This document shows positions 17,534 through 25,724 of a stretch of DNA of 57,612 bases, one piece after another; the first letter of the stretch is position 1; each line of letters begins with the position of its first letter. Below the pieces are notes generated by a model, which saw only the letters and a list, made by a program, of their open reading frames with translations, was not told the DNA's origin and did not search any database. Position numbers and translations under genes: made by a program. Source of the stretch: Azoarcus sp. (GTDB lineage: Bacteria > Pseudomonadota > Gammaproteobacteria > Burkholderiales > Rhodocyclaceae); NCBI GenBank assembly GCA_020725025.1, contig DYFV01000030.1, positions 1 through 57,612 of the forward strand, given 5' to 3'.

Positions 17534-17610
17534 CTCCGTGTCCTCTGTGTGGGGTCTTGTCGTTCTGGGCTTTTCGGTGAAGCGCGACGGCGGCGGATTC
17601 GGGCTCCGCC

Positions 17611-18390
17611 TCAACTCTTCTGGCGGATCAGCCGTCCTCCCGGAATGAGGTCCATCACCCGCGGATTGGCGAGGGTCGCCTGCAGGTTGCGGTGGGCGAT
17701 GCGGGCGTGCTCGCGCATGAGCGCCTCGGCGCGGGTCCCTTCGCGACTGGCCAGGGCATCCACCACGGCGCGGTGCTGAGCGTTGGCGATGGTGAGAATC
17801 CGCAAGGCGTCCGGTCGGGCGGCCTGCGCGCGCAGGAAGCCGTTCGGCGAGGCGAAGGGCAGGGCGTTGCCGCGGGCCACCTGGCGATGCACCACCTCGC
17901 TGCCGCAGGCAGCGGCGAGCAACTCGTGGAAGCGGGCGTTGGCCTCGACGTAGGCTTCGAAGCGGGCCTCGTCCGGGTCGCCCTGCTCGAGGAGCCGATC
18001 GATCCGCTCGACGCAGGCCGTGAGCGCCTCCAGCGTCTCGGCGGAAACGCCGCGTTCCGCCGCCAGCCGCGCGGCGAGGCCCTCGAGCGTGCCGCGCACC
18101 TCGATGGCGTCGCGGATTTCGTCCACCGAGAAGGCCCGCACCCGGAAGCCACCCGAGCGGATCGGCTCGAGCAGTCCCTCCTCCTGCAGGCGGACCAGCG
18201 CGGTGCGGATGGGGGTGCGGGAGATACCGGTGATCTCCGCCACGACGGGCTCGGAGATGCGTTCGCCGGCGGGCAACTCGCCGTCGAGGATCATCTCCCG
18301 CAGGCGCAGCAGTGCGCGCACGGTCTGAGAGGCGGAGGGGTCGAGGGGGTCCGTTGGTGTCACGATGCTGTTCGCCTTTGATGTATACAT
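17611..18390 (-). CDS. vanR: GntR/FCD-type regulator, VanR-like
   Basis: 259 residues with an N-terminal GntR winged helix (ISEPVVAEITGISRTPIRTALVRLQEEGLL) and a C-terminal all-helical FCD ligand domain with metal-ligand-type Asp/His positions. Located immediately upstream of vanAB on the same strand, where VanR repressors are found; vanillate or another aromatic acid is the expected ligand. The ATG at 18390 is embedded in a TGTATACA site and has no ribosome site. An in-frame GTG at 18363, with AAAGG 11 bases upstream, would give 250 residues and leave the operator in the leader. Which start is used is unresolved. Confidence 0.85.
   Translation of the reverse strand: MYTSKANSIVTPTDPLDPSASQTVRALLRLREMILDGELPAGERISEPVVAEITGISRTPIRTALVRLQEEGLLEPIRSGGFRVRAFSVDEIRDAIEVRGTLEGLAARLAAERGVSAETLEALTACVERIDRLLEQGDPDEARFEAYVEANARFHELLAAACGSEVVHRQVARGNALPFASPNGFLRAQAARPDALRILTIANAQHRAVVDALASREGTRAEALMREHARIAHRNLQATLANPRVMDLIPGGRLIRQKS
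18382..18389. promoter_or_regulatory. TGTATACA operator, proximal copy
   Basis: The self-complementary octamer TGTATACA, within ATGTATACAT, overlaps the upstream start codon of the GntR gene. GntR/FCD regulators bind short TGTA-type palindromes. A second identical copy is 63 bases upstream, so this is a likely autoregulatory operator. Confidence 0.55.
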
Positions 18391-18444
18391 AGACGATGCT
18401 ATACGCCGAAAAGACAGTTGTAAACCGTCTTGTTTTCGTCGTTA

Positions 18445-18452
18445 TGTATACA
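18445..18452. promoter_or_regulatory. TGTATACA operator, distal copy
   Basis: Second perfect TGTATACA, centred 63 bases (about six helical turns) from the proximal copy. The intervening stretch is notably AT-richer than its surroundings and probably contains the regulator promoter. Confidence 0.55.
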
Positions 18453-18498
18453 ACTGGTGGCGCTCTGATCCGCTGCCGGACCGGAACAGGCGATCGGT

Positions 18499-18527
18499 GA
18501 AAAAAATGCCGCCCGAGGGCGGCATTT
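18499..18527 (-). terminator. Rho-independent terminator of the flagellar operon
   Basis: An 11-bp stem (AAATGCCGCCC / GGGCGGCATTT) is followed on the minus strand by a run of seven U residues, 25 bases after the stop of the PilZ gene. This is a textbook intrinsic terminator and marks the end of the fli operon. Confidence 0.88.
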
Positions 18528-18551
18528 GTGTCCGTAGCGTCGGCGCCGGGG

Positions 18552-19331
18552 CTAACCGGCCCCGGCGACGCGCGCCCTGCGATCCCGCTCCATCTTGAAG
18601 ATGTAGCGCTGAATGCGTGCGGCGAGTGCGTTCGGCAGTCCGAGGAACTCGCAGCCCGCGCGCCACATGCGCACGCCGTTTCGGGTATCGATGTGGAACA
18701 GGTTGCGGACCACCATGCGGACCTGCAGCGGCTCGCCCTCGGGGAGCATGAGGCGGCAGTCGTCGAAGGCCATCCCCGGCTCGAGGGTGATCTCCGAGGG
18801 CGGCACGATGACTGCCACGCCGCCGCTGCTGATGTCGAGCACCTTCACCGGCACCGACTTCCTTTCGCCGGCAGGATCCTCCATGGCGATGGTGCACAGG
18901 ACCGGCGTCGCGATCGGCGTCACCAGCCGATAGAACTCGCGCCGCTGCAGGCGGAGCACCGTGTCCGGCAGACGGGTGCGCAGCGCCAGCAAGCCGTCGT
19001 GGGGGAACCGCTCGACCGGCGGCACGGTGAACTGCACCCGTACGCGCTCCAGCCGGGTGTCGCAGACGATCTCGCTGGCGGTCGCCGCGCGGGCGTTGAC
19101 CTGCTCGTCGGTGCTCGCGTCCAGGATGAGCGCCTCGCCGTCTGCGCTTACTCCCAACACCGCCGTGATGAAGGAAGAACCGGCGTCGAGGTGGGCCGTC
19201 ACGAGCGATCGCTTCTCGGCGAGCGCCTTCATGATCTGCACGATCTCCCGCCGGTCGTGGACGAGATAGCGGGAGAAATGCTGAGGATCCAGAAGCTGGG
19301 CGCCGCGGTCGCCCTCGGTGTGCTCGGTCAT
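18552..19331 (-). CDS. PilZ-domain flagellar brake protein, YcgR-like
   Basis: 259 residues: an N-terminal YcgR-type domain (residues ~1-120) and a C-terminal PilZ domain with both c-di-GMP-binding motifs, RREFYR near residue 130 and DISSGG about 30 residues later. In enterics YcgR binds c-di-GMP and slows the flagellar motor. The start at 19331 (MTEHTEG) is chosen over an upstream extension of basic, low-complexity sequence. It ends the flagellar operon, followed by a strong terminator. Two diguanylate cyclases further on in the window could supply the signal, though nothing shows direct pairing. Confidence 0.88.
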   Translation of the reverse strand: MTEHTEGDRGAQLLDPQHFSRYLVHDRREIVQIMKALAEKRSLVTAHLDAGSSFITAVLGVSADGEALILDASTDEQVNARAATASEIVCDTRLERVRVQFTVPPVERFPHDGLLALRTRLPDTVLRLQRREFYRLVTPIATPVLCTIAMEDPAGERKSVPVKVLDISSGGVAVIVPPSEITLEPGMAFDDCRLMLPEGEPLQVRMVVRNLFHIDTRNGVRMWRAGCEFLGLPNALAARIQRYIFKMERDRRARVAGAG

Positions 19332-19402
19332 GCCGGCTGCAGTCGATCGAAAGGGGGCATTTATAGCATGGGCAGCCCGGCATGGGGCGGATTCGAGCCC
19401 GG

Positions 19403-19732
19403 CTAGCGCCCGGTGGTTGGCGTGCGCGGGCGGGGTGGGGCGGGGCGAGCGCTCGCGCCGCCGTGCTCGACGCTGTATACCCACGCCAGCAGTTCGGCCA
19501 CCGCCACATAAAGCTCGGGCGGGATGCGCGCGTCGAGATCCACCTGCATGAGCAGCCCCACCAGTTCGGGCGACTCGTGCACGAAGACGCCCGCTTCGCG
19601 CGCCCGCGCGATGATCTCCTGCGCGATGAGCCCCCGGCCCTTGGCCACCACGCGCGGAGCGGCCTCGCCGTTCGCGTAGGTCAGCGCGACCGCTTCGCCG
19701 CGCACGCGATCGGGTGAATCACTCGTCGCCAT
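19403..19732 (-). CDS. FlhB C-terminal-domain-like protein (EscU/YscU/HrcU family)
   Basis: 109 residues corresponding only to the cytoplasmic C-terminal part of FlhB (AVALTYANGEAAPRVVAKGRGLIAQ ... VFVHESPELVGLLMQVDLDARIPPELYVAVAELLAWVY). The membrane part and the autocleavage NPTH motif are absent. Such stand-alone FlhB-like proteins (FhlB/FlhX) are often encoded after fliK and may substitute for or modulate the FlhB export switch. It overlaps the end of fliK by 14 bases, so the two are translated together. Confidence 0.85.
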   Translation of the reverse strand: MATSDSPDRVRGEAVALTYANGEAAPRVVAKGRGLIAQEIIARAREAGVFVHESPELVGLLMQVDLDARIPPELYVAVAELLAWVYSVEHGGASARPAPPRPRTPTTGR

Positions 19733-21101
19733 GGCGTTGCTCCGCGACGAAGCCGGTGAGCGGCACGGCGGCTGCCGCGAGGGCTTCGTCCAGCCGCGAA
19801 CGGGCGGCATCCAGCGCCGCCACCGTCTCTGGGGCGTCGGCGAGCAGGCGCAGCGCGACGCCCGCCGGCGTGAGGGTGAGGCGGGCCTCGAGCCCGCCGA
19901 GCCGCGGCAGCGTCAGGCGCAGGGTGGTGTTCCAGTCCCGCGCCGCCTCGTCACCGCCGCCGCTCTCGTCGTCGTCCGGATCCTCGATCTCCCATTCGAC
20001 GTTCTGGCCCGGCCATACCTGGCCCTGCCACACATAAGTATGGGTTGCGAGGGCGTCGAGTTGCTGATGCACGATGGGCATCAGTCGCTCCGGCACGACC
20101 GGCAGGCGTTGGGCGGCGTTGGCCGAGGCCGCGCTCTGGGCGGGCTGCGTCTGCGTCGACTCGCCCGACGGCTCGGCAGCGCCGGGCAGCGCTGGCGCCG
20201 GGGCGCCGCCGATCGCCGCCGGCGTGCTCCCTTGGGACACGGCGGCGGCCGGAGGTGGCGGAAGGCTCCCGGTCGCAGGTGCCGGTGCGCCGCCCGGAAG
20301 CGGCGGGGGCGCGCCGGGTGCCGCTGCGGCAGGCGACGGGGCTGATGCCACAAGGGAGGCGAGCGTGCCCGGCGGCAGTCCGGCTCCGGGCAGGGGCGCA
20401 GGCGATCCGGGCGTCGCCGCCGCGGCCGGCTGCGCGCCGGCACCTGCTGCCGGTCCCGGCAACGGCTGGCCGCTCCCGGCCGCCGGCATGCCGCGCGGCA
20501 GCGGCTGCTGCCCCTGCGGCTCGCGCATCAGGCTCGCCATGTCGAGCTTGCCGGCGATCCAGCGCGACTGGTGCGATTCGTAGAAGAGCCCGCTCTGCCC
20601 CAGCGCCTGGCGCAGCAGCGGTGCGAGCGGCGCGCCGTTGGTCGTCGGCGGCGCGTCGAGGAGTGGCTTGCCGCCGGCCAGCGCCGCCGGCTGGGGCGTG
20701 GGCTGTCCGGTGAGCATGAAGCTGATGAGACGGCCGGTTGCGCTGAGGCTCGCGTTCGCCGCGCCGGGCTGGGCGGCGGCGGCCGGATTCGCGGGCTGGT
20801 TCGCGAGCTGCGCGAATACGGTGCGCGGGCCGGTCTGGGTGACGACCAGCTCAAGGGTATCGCCCGCCTTGGCGGAGTGGTTGAGCGCCAGGGTGTAGGT
20901 GCGACCGGCGACCACCGCCTGGAAGGTGCCGTCGGGCAGGGCACGCTGCAGGTGAGCGGTGAAGCGCTGGCCGGGAAGGAGCTCGGGCAGGCGCGCCTGG
21001 ATCTCGCGAATCCGGGCCGTGCCCTGGACGGGCGGCTCGCTGTCGAAGAAGCTCGCCTCGGCGAGCATGCGCAGGCGGGCGGAGAGGTCGGCAGGAATCA
21101 T
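19719..21101 (-). CDS. fliK: flagellar hook-length control protein
   Basis: 460 residues. The middle third (about 200-330) is a Pro/Ala/Gly-rich low-complexity ruler region. The C-terminal ~110 residues contain the conserved FliK core (HQQLDALATHTYVWQGQVWPGQNVEWEI ... LRLTLPRLGGLEARLTLTPAGV). FliK measures hook length and triggers the FlhB substrate switch. It follows fliT by 73 bases and overlaps the FlhB-like gene, which fits its functional partner. The ribosome site is weak (GGGGGA). Confidence 0.88.
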   Translation of the reverse strand: MIPADLSARLRMLAEASFFDSEPPVQGTARIREIQARLPELLPGQRFTAHLQRALPDGTFQAVVAGRTYTLALNHSAKAGDTLELVVTQTGPRTVFAQLANQPANPAAAAQPGAANASLSATGRLISFMLTGQPTPQPAALAGGKPLLDAPPTTNGAPLAPLLRQALGQSGLFYESHQSRWIAGKLDMASLMREPQGQQPLPRGMPAAGSGQPLPGPAAGAGAQPAAAATPGSPAPLPGAGLPPGTLASLVASAPSPAAAAPGAPPPLPGGAPAPATGSLPPPPAAAVSQGSTPAAIGGAPAPALPGAAEPSGESTQTQPAQSAASANAAQRLPVVPERLMPIVHQQLDALATHTYVWQGQVWPGQNVEWEIEDPDDDESGGGDEAARDWNTTLRLTLPRLGGLEARLTLTPAGVALRLLADAPETVAALDAARSRLDEALAAAAVPLTGFVAEQRHGDE

Positions 21102-21174
21102 CGATCTGTTTCCCCCGGCGGTCGTGCCGCGAGTGACCGCCTTCGTTCGCGCCCCCTGCGCCGGCTATGCCGCG

Positions 21175-21540
21175 CTATCCACCGTAAGTGCGGTCCAGTT
21201 TGCGGCGCGCGGCGCCGGCGGCCAGTTGCTCGGCGCGGCTGGCGTGAGCGGGTTCGGCCAGCCTGCGAAGTTCTCCGATCGTGGCCAGCGTGCGTTCGAC
21301 GAGGGCAGCCTTGGTGCGCTCGGCGTCCGGGTCCAGCGCCTGTCCGGCCGACTCGGTGGCGGCGAGGGCCGCCCGCACCTCGTCTGCGCGTGCAGCGACT
21401 TCCGCCACCGCCTCCCAGTCGTCGTGCTGCGCCTGGGCGAGCATCTCGCCGTGCAGCGCTTCCAGCTCCCGGTACCGTTCGAGGATGGCCGCCACGGCAG
21501 CGGCACGCTCCCGGTCCGGGGTGGGGCCAGCCGTGCTCAT
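21175..21540 (-). CDS. fliT: flagellar export chaperone FliT-like protein
   Basis: 121 residues, almost entirely alpha-helical and rich in Ala, Glu and Arg, with an N-terminal LERYRELEALHGEMLAQAQHDDWEAV segment typical of FliT. FliT is the chaperone of the cap protein FliD. The ATG overlaps the fliS stop (ATGA), and position between fliS and fliK is the usual one. Assignment rests on length, helical character and context because FliT sequences diverge. Confidence 0.8.
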   Translation of the reverse strand: MSTAGPTPDRERAAAVAAILERYRELEALHGEMLAQAQHDDWEAVAEVAARADEVRAALAATESAGQALDPDAERTKAALVERTLATIGELRRLAEPAHASRAEQLAAGAARRKLDRTYGG

Positions 21541-21932
21541 GCCCGGGGCTCGATCTGGTTCCAGGCGTCGGCGAGCTGCCACAGCAGGTCCCGCGCCTCA
21601 TCGAGCAGCGCCGGATCGTTGTTCATGTGAGCCTTCACGAGCTGCATGCCGATGTACTCGTAGAGGTCGTCCAGCGACTGGGCGAGCTCGCCGCCGTCGC
21701 GGATGTTCAGACTCGAGCGCAGCCCCCGCGAGATGACGTCGACGGCGCGCGTGATCGCTTCCGCCTTGGCCTGCACATCGCCCGCTGCCATATGCGTCTT
21801 GGCTTGCGCGATGTAGGCGAGGGCCCCTTCGAACAGGAGCTTGATCAGCCGGTGCGGGCTGGAACCGAGGATCTCCGCCTCCAGGCCGCCGGCTTGGTAG
21901 GCGTTTCGGACGTTCATGGCTTGCGCGAACAT
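21537..21932 (-). CDS. fliS: flagellin export chaperone
   Basis: 131 residues, the normal FliS length. It has the conserved NAYQ start region, HRLIKLLFEGAL and the C-terminal half with LNIRDGGELAQSLDDLYEYIGMQLVKAH. FliS binds the flagellin C-terminus and prevents premature polymerisation. It lies 25 bases downstream of fliD and is translationally coupled to fliT. Confidence 0.95.
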   Translation of the reverse strand: MFAQAMNVRNAYQAGGLEAEILGSSPHRLIKLLFEGALAYIAQAKTHMAAGDVQAKAEAITRAVDVISRGLRSSLNIRDGGELAQSLDDLYEYIGMQLVKAHMNNDPALLDEARDLLWQLADAWNQIEPRA

Positions 21933-21957
21933 TTTGCGAATCCTTGTGAGTGGCTCG

Positions 21958-23298
21958 TCAGGCGCCCGAGCCGGTCAGGTTTGCCAACTGCTGCGTCAGG
22001 TAGTTGCTCGTCGTGGTGAGCTGGCCCATGAGCGCGTCGAGGGCGGTGAATTGGGCGCGGAGCCGTTTTTCCGTCTGGGTGAGGTGATACTCCATCGACG
22101 TGCGCTGCTTGGCCAGCTGACTGATCGTGGCGCTGAGGCCGTCGGTACGGTTGGTGAGCAGTCCATCGAAGCGGGTTACCTGATCGGCCAGGTCCTCCAT
22201 CGCGCCGCCGAAGGCGTTGAGCGAGCGCGTGACCTCCGTGAAGTCGGCATCGATCGCTTTGGTGAGCTTGGTCTCGTCCAGTGAAAGCGTGCCGTCGGTC
22301 TTGAAGCTGATGCCGAGACTGGAGAGCGTCTCGTAGGTGGCCCCCGAGATATCGGCCGGCGTGGTGGTGATGGTACTGTGCAGCAGGCCTTGCAGGGTGC
22401 GCACGGTGGAATCGCCGTTGAGCACTCCGGCCGTCTTGGTGGCGGCGTCGTACGCGCTCGACTTCCTGAGCTCCGTGGCGACTTCGTTGAAGGCGGTGAC
22501 GAAGGCCTTCACGGAATCGAGGGCGCTCGAGGAGCTGCGTGCGATGTCCACCGTGGTGGTGCCGACCTTCTTGGCGGTGATCGCGACGTCGGGAATCGCT
22601 CCCGTGATCGTGTTCGATTGCGACGTGACCGTTTCGCCGTCGATGCTGACGATGGCGTTCTGTGCCGCCACCGCGTTCGGGTGCGCGCCATCGAAGGTGG
22701 CGAGGCTCGCCAGGTTGGCATCGCCGCCCGTGACCGCCAGGCTGAAGGCGTTGTCCGTCCCGGTCTCCTTGGCGGTGAAGACGAGGCGCGTGCCGGCGTC
22801 GCCGGTGACCGTGGTCGCGGTCACGCCGATGTTTGCGGCGTTGATCGCGTTGCGCACGTCGTCGATCGAGCCCCCCCCGAAGACGACGTCGGTGCTCGTC
22901 GTGCCGATGGTGAACGTGAGGGTGCCGGCCGCGAAGGTGGTCCCGGAGGCGTACAGGCTCGAGAATGACTTCTGCGCCTGCGCGAGCTGGGTCACATCGA
23001 CGCTGTAGCTGCCGGGCCCGGCCGTGCTGCCGGGGGTTGCCGACAGAATGTCCTTGTCGCCGATCGTTGCCGTGAAGGCGGCAAGCTTTGCCGGGTCGGC
23101 AAGGGTGGCCGCCGCCGTCTTGAGTCCGTCGAATTTCGACTTGAGCGTGCCGAATGCGGAAATCTTCGCCTGATACGACGCCTCGCGCCTGTTGAGTGCG
23201 TTGAGCGGGGCGCGCTCGAGCTCCATGAGCTTGGCGACGATGTTGTTCGCGTCGATCCCCGAGCCTATGCCCAGCGATGTGATCGATCCTGTTGCCAT
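21958..23298 (-). CDS. fliD: flagellar filament cap protein
   Basis: 446 residues with the FliD_N motif at the start (SLGIGSGIDANNIVAKLMELERAPLNAL) and the C-terminal coiled-coil region (TRFDGLLTNRTDGLSATISQL ... YLTQQLANL). FliD caps the filament and directs flagellin polymerisation. AAGGAG lies upstream of the ATG. It is located 25 bases after flaG in a flaG-fliD-fliS-fliT order. Confidence 0.95.
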   Translation of the reverse strand: MATGSITSLGIGSGIDANNIVAKLMELERAPLNALNRREASYQAKISAFGTLKSKFDGLKTAAATLADPAKLAAFTATIGDKDILSATPGSTAGPGSYSVDVTQLAQAQKSFSSLYASGTTFAAGTLTFTIGTTSTDVVFGGGSIDDVRNAINAANIGVTATTVTGDAGTRLVFTAKETGTDNAFSLAVTGGDANLASLATFDGAHPNAVAAQNAIVSIDGETVTSQSNTITGAIPDVAITAKKVGTTTVDIARSSSSALDSVKAFVTAFNEVATELRKSSAYDAATKTAGVLNGDSTVRTLQGLLHSTITTTPADISGATYETLSSLGISFKTDGTLSLDETKLTKAIDADFTEVTRSLNAFGGAMEDLADQVTRFDGLLTNRTDGLSATISQLAKQRTSMEYHLTQTEKRLRAQFTALDALMGQLTTTSNYLTQQLANLTGSGA

Positions 23299-23323
23299 GA
23301 TGCTCTCCTTGCGATCCGCCTAC

Positions 23324-23788
23324 TCAGGCTTCCTGCTTCAGCAGCAGCCCGGGCCGGTTTTCGCCCTCCAGTGTCTGGAGGTTCTCCGCGATGCGCAGCA
23401 TCTCTTCGGCAGGAATCTGCCGGATCACTTCCTTCGATTCCCGGTCGATGATGCGCACCACGATCTCTCCGGTTTTCTCGTGGATACTGAACGAAAAGTC
23501 GCGCACCCCGCCGTTGATCGCCTTCTGGGCGTTCTCGATCGCCTCGAGGAGCTTCTTGCGATCAGGGGCCTCGCGAGCCTCCGATGCCTGCTTCTCCACT
23601 ACTTCGTGAACGAGTAAAGCAGCAGGCGTGCCAGTTTGTGGCGCAACGACGTTCTCAGTGCCCGCAACGGGCGAAGCCCCGGCTTGCGTCGGCGCAACCG
23701 GGGTGCGGGGTGCTTCGGTCGAAGGTCGGCTTGAGCTCGTTGGTGGCGGTGTCGGCAGGGCGAGCTTGACAGGTTGGATAGCCATCAT
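23324..23788 (-). CDS. flaG: FlaG family flagellar protein
   Basis: 154 residues. The N-terminal half is a Pro/Thr/Ser-rich linker. The C-terminal ~75 residues carry the FlaG core (FSFSIHEKTGEIVVRIIDRESKEVIRQIPAEEMLRIAENL). FlaG influences filament length. Two adjacent ATG codons open the frame; the second (23785) has better spacing from GGAGG. Located between fliC1 and fliD. Confidence 0.92.
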   Translation of the reverse strand: MMAIQPVKLALPTPPPTSSSRPSTEAPRTPVAPTQAGASPVAGTENVVAPQTGTPAALLVHEVVEKQASEAREAPDRKKLLEAIENAQKAINGGVRDFSFSIHEKTGEIVVRIIDRESKEVIRQIPAEEMLRIAENLQTLEGENRPGLLLKQEA

Positions 23789-23803
23789 ACCCTCCGGACG
23801 AAA

Positions 23804-23831
23804 GGCGGGGCGGCCGGGTGGCCGCTCCGCC
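23804..23831 (-). terminator. hairpin downstream of fliC1
   Basis: A 12-bp stem with one mismatch (GGCGGAGCGGCC / GGCCGCCCCGCC, loop of four) lies in the 83 bases between fliC1 and flaG, followed on the minus strand by only UUUCG. It may partially terminate abundant flagellin mRNA before flaG. Confidence 0.5.
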
Positions 23832-23871
23832 GTTTTCCGTTTATGCGCTCATTGTAGCGCTCGCGGTTCGA

Positions 23872-24663
23872 TTACCGGAGCAGCGAGAGCACGTTCTGCG
23901 GCAGGGCGTTCGCCTGCGAGACCATCGCCACGCCCGACTGCTGCAGGATCTGGGCGCGGGACAGGGCGGCGGACTCGGCCGCGAAGTCGGCATCCATGAT
24001 GCGGCTGCGTGCGGCGTACTGGTTCTCGCGCGCGGTCTCGATCTGCTGGATGCGGAACTCGAGGGCCGACATCGTGCCGCCGATCTGGGCACGGTTGGCG
24101 GCGACCGAGCTCAGCGCGTTGTCGATGTTGGTGAGCGCGGTGCTGGCGTTCGCCGAGGTGTTGACGCTGCTCGCCGTGAAGGTCACGCTGGTGAAGGTGC
24201 CCGATACGGTCTGGCCGGCCGTCGCGCCCGCCTGGAACGAGAAGGTGCCGAACACGGACTGGTTGTTGAGCTTGGCCGCACCCTGCAGGTCGGTGATCTG
24301 GGTCGAGAGCGCCTGGAATTCCTTGTCGAGGTAGCCGCGCTCGGTGTCGCCGATGGTGCCGTTGAGGGACTGCACGGCCAGTTCGCGCATCCGCTGGAGG
24401 ATCTCGCCCACGGTGCCGAGCGCGCCGTCCGCGGTCTGGCCGAAGGAGACGCCGTCCGAGGCGTTACGCATGGCGACGGTGAGACCGCGCGCATCCGCTT
24501 CCATCCGCTGGGCGACCGCAAGACCGGCCGCGTCGTCCTTGGCCGAGTTCACCCGCAGACCCGAGGACAGGCGCTCGAGGGCGGTCGAAAGGCCGGCGGT
24601 GTTCTTGTTCAGGTGGCGTTGCGCATTGAGCGAGAACGCATTGGTGTTGATGACTTGTGCCAT
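23872..24663 (-). CDS. fliC: flagellin, copy 1
   Basis: 263 residues, a very short flagellin. The N-terminal D0/D1 (INTNAFSLNAQRHLNKNTAGLSTALERLSSGLRVNSAKDDAAGLAVA) and C-terminal D1/D0 (ESAALSRAQILQQSGVAMVSQANALPQNVLSLLR) are complete, while the variable D2/D3 part is reduced to a Ser/Thr-rich stretch around residues 145-180. About 20 residues differ from copy 2, roughly 92% identity by eye. The leader GGAGGCCCAAA before the ATG is shared by both copies. Copy 1 is separated from copy 2 by a terminator and so has its own promoter. Confidence 0.96.
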   Translation of the reverse strand: MAQVINTNAFSLNAQRHLNKNTAGLSTALERLSSGLRVNSAKDDAAGLAVAQRMEADARGLTVAMRNASDGVSFGQTADGALGTVGEILQRMRELAVQSLNGTIGDTERGYLDKEFQALSTQITDLQGAAKLNNQSVFGTFSFQAGATAGQTVSGTFTSVTFTASSVNTSANASTALTNIDNALSSVAANRAQIGGTMSALEFRIQQIETARENQYAARSRIMDADFAAESAALSRAQILQQSGVAMVSQANALPQNVLSLLR

Positions 24664-24748
24664 TTTGGGCCTCCAGCGATGGTAGGTTGATCACACGGCA
24701 GGCCTTGCGTGGAGATGCCGTCGTTAAGATCCTTGCCGTACAGGTGCC

Positions 24749-24776
24749 TTAACGGATGGCATGCGATAGAACTTTA
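24749..24776 (-). promoter_or_regulatory. candidate sigma-28 promoter of fliC1
   Basis: On the minus strand TAAA is followed after 16 bases by TCCGTTAA, compared with the consensus TAAA-N15-GCCGATAA (six of eight matches in the -10 element). It lies between the fliC2 terminator and fliC1. The spacing is one base long, so this is a tentative call. Confidence 0.4.
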
Positions 24777-24793
24777 GGGATATTTCGGCGGGC

Positions 24794-24837
24794 AAAAAAA
24801 GCACCGGGCGCCCGGCTTGCGCGGGCGCCCGGTGCTT
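24794..24837 (-). terminator. Rho-independent terminator of fliC2
   Basis: A perfect 14-bp GC stem (GCACCGGGCGCCCG and its complement, loop of seven), extended by two A-T pairs, is followed on the minus strand by a run of U. It begins 11 bases after the fliC2 stop. Confidence 0.9.
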
Positions 24838-24847
24838 GCCAGGGTCA

Positions 24848-25642
24848 TCAGCCGCGCAGCAGCTGCATGACGTTCTGCGGCACGGCGTTGGCCTGGGAGA
24901 CCATGGCCACGCCGGATTGCTGGAGGATCTGCGCGCGCGACAGGGCGGCGGATTCGGCCGCGAAGTCCGCGTCCATGATCCGGCTGCGTGCGGCGAACTG
25001 GTTCTCGCGCGCGGTCTCCATCTGCTGGATGCGGAACTGCAGCGCGGACATGGTGCCGCCGATGGCCGCGCGGTTCGCGGCCACGGAGGTGAGCGCGTTG
25101 TCGATGTTGGTGAGCGCGGTGCTGGCGTTCGCCGAGGTGCCGACGCTGCTCGCCGTGAAGGTCACGCTGGTGAAGGTGCCCGACACGGTCTGGCCGGCCG
25201 CCGCCCCTGCCTGGAAGTTGAACGTGCCGAACACCGAGGTGTTGTTGAGCTTCGCCGCGCCCTGCAGGTCGGTGATCTGGGTCGCGAGCGCCTGGAATTC
25301 CTTGTCGAGGTAGCCGCGCTCGGTGTCGCCGATGGTGCCGTTGAGGGACTGCACGGCCAGTTCGCGCATGCGCTGGAGGATTTCACCCACGGTACCGAGC
25401 GCGCCGTCGGCGGTCTGCCCGAAGGAGATGCCGTCGGACGCGTTGCGCATCGCCACGGTGAGGCCGCGGCCGTCGGCTTCCATGCGGGTCGCGACGGCGA
25501 GGCCGGCCGCGTCGTCCTTGGCCGAGTTCACCCGCAGACCCGACGACAGCCGCTCGAGCGCGGTGGAAAGGCTTGCGGTGTTCTTGTTCAGATGACGCTG
25601 CGAGTTGAGCGAGTACGTATTGGTGTTGATGACTTGTGCCAT
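24848..25642 (-). CDS. fliC: flagellin, copy 2
   Basis: 264 residues with complete D0/D1 ends and a minimal central Ser/Thr-rich region, nearly identical to copy 1. Differences are scattered (for example NTY for NAF near the start and VPQNVMQLLRG at the end). Strong GGAGG ribosome site. It is monocistronic by virtue of the terminator at 24794-24837. Its upstream region contains a -24/-12-like sequence (25725-25740), whereas copy 1 has a sigma-28-like one, so the two may be differently regulated. Confidence 0.96.
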   Translation of the reverse strand: MAQVINTNTYSLNSQRHLNKNTASLSTALERLSSGLRVNSAKDDAAGLAVATRMEADGRGLTVAMRNASDGISFGQTADGALGTVGEILQRMRELAVQSLNGTIGDTERGYLDKEFQALATQITDLQGAAKLNNTSVFGTFNFQAGAAAGQTVSGTFTSVTFTASSVGTSANASTALTNIDNALTSVAANRAAIGGTMSALQFRIQQMETARENQFAARSRIMDADFAAESAALSRAQILQQSGVAMVSQANAVPQNVMQLLRG

Positions 25643-25724
25643 TTTGGGCCTCCTGCCGTCGAATTATCGATTCCTGATGCCAGCCTCGGATCTAGCGGCG
25701 GATGCTGGCGTCCGCATATCCCTC

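Noticed and set aside
18382..18452. TGTATACA pair considered as SOS boxes
   Set aside because: Neither copy has the CTG-N10-CAG frame. Their place at a GntR-family gene makes a GntR operator the better reading.
20150..20500. Repeat-like Pro/Ala/Gly coding stretch considered as a DNA repeat array
   Set aside because: It is the low-complexity ruler region of FliK; no regular DNA unit is visible.
22860..22880. Run of C residues inside fliD considered as a phase-variable tract
   Set aside because: Only eight C in a row (gagccccccccgaag) in frame with intact FliD coding. It could slip, but there is no sign of variation in a single sequence.
24734..24749. Possible sigma-54 promoter upstream of fliC1 (AGGCACCTGTACGGCA)
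   Set aside because: GG and GC are 12 bases apart, but the TT before GC and the leading T are missing. The overlapping sigma-28-like pair is somewhat better.
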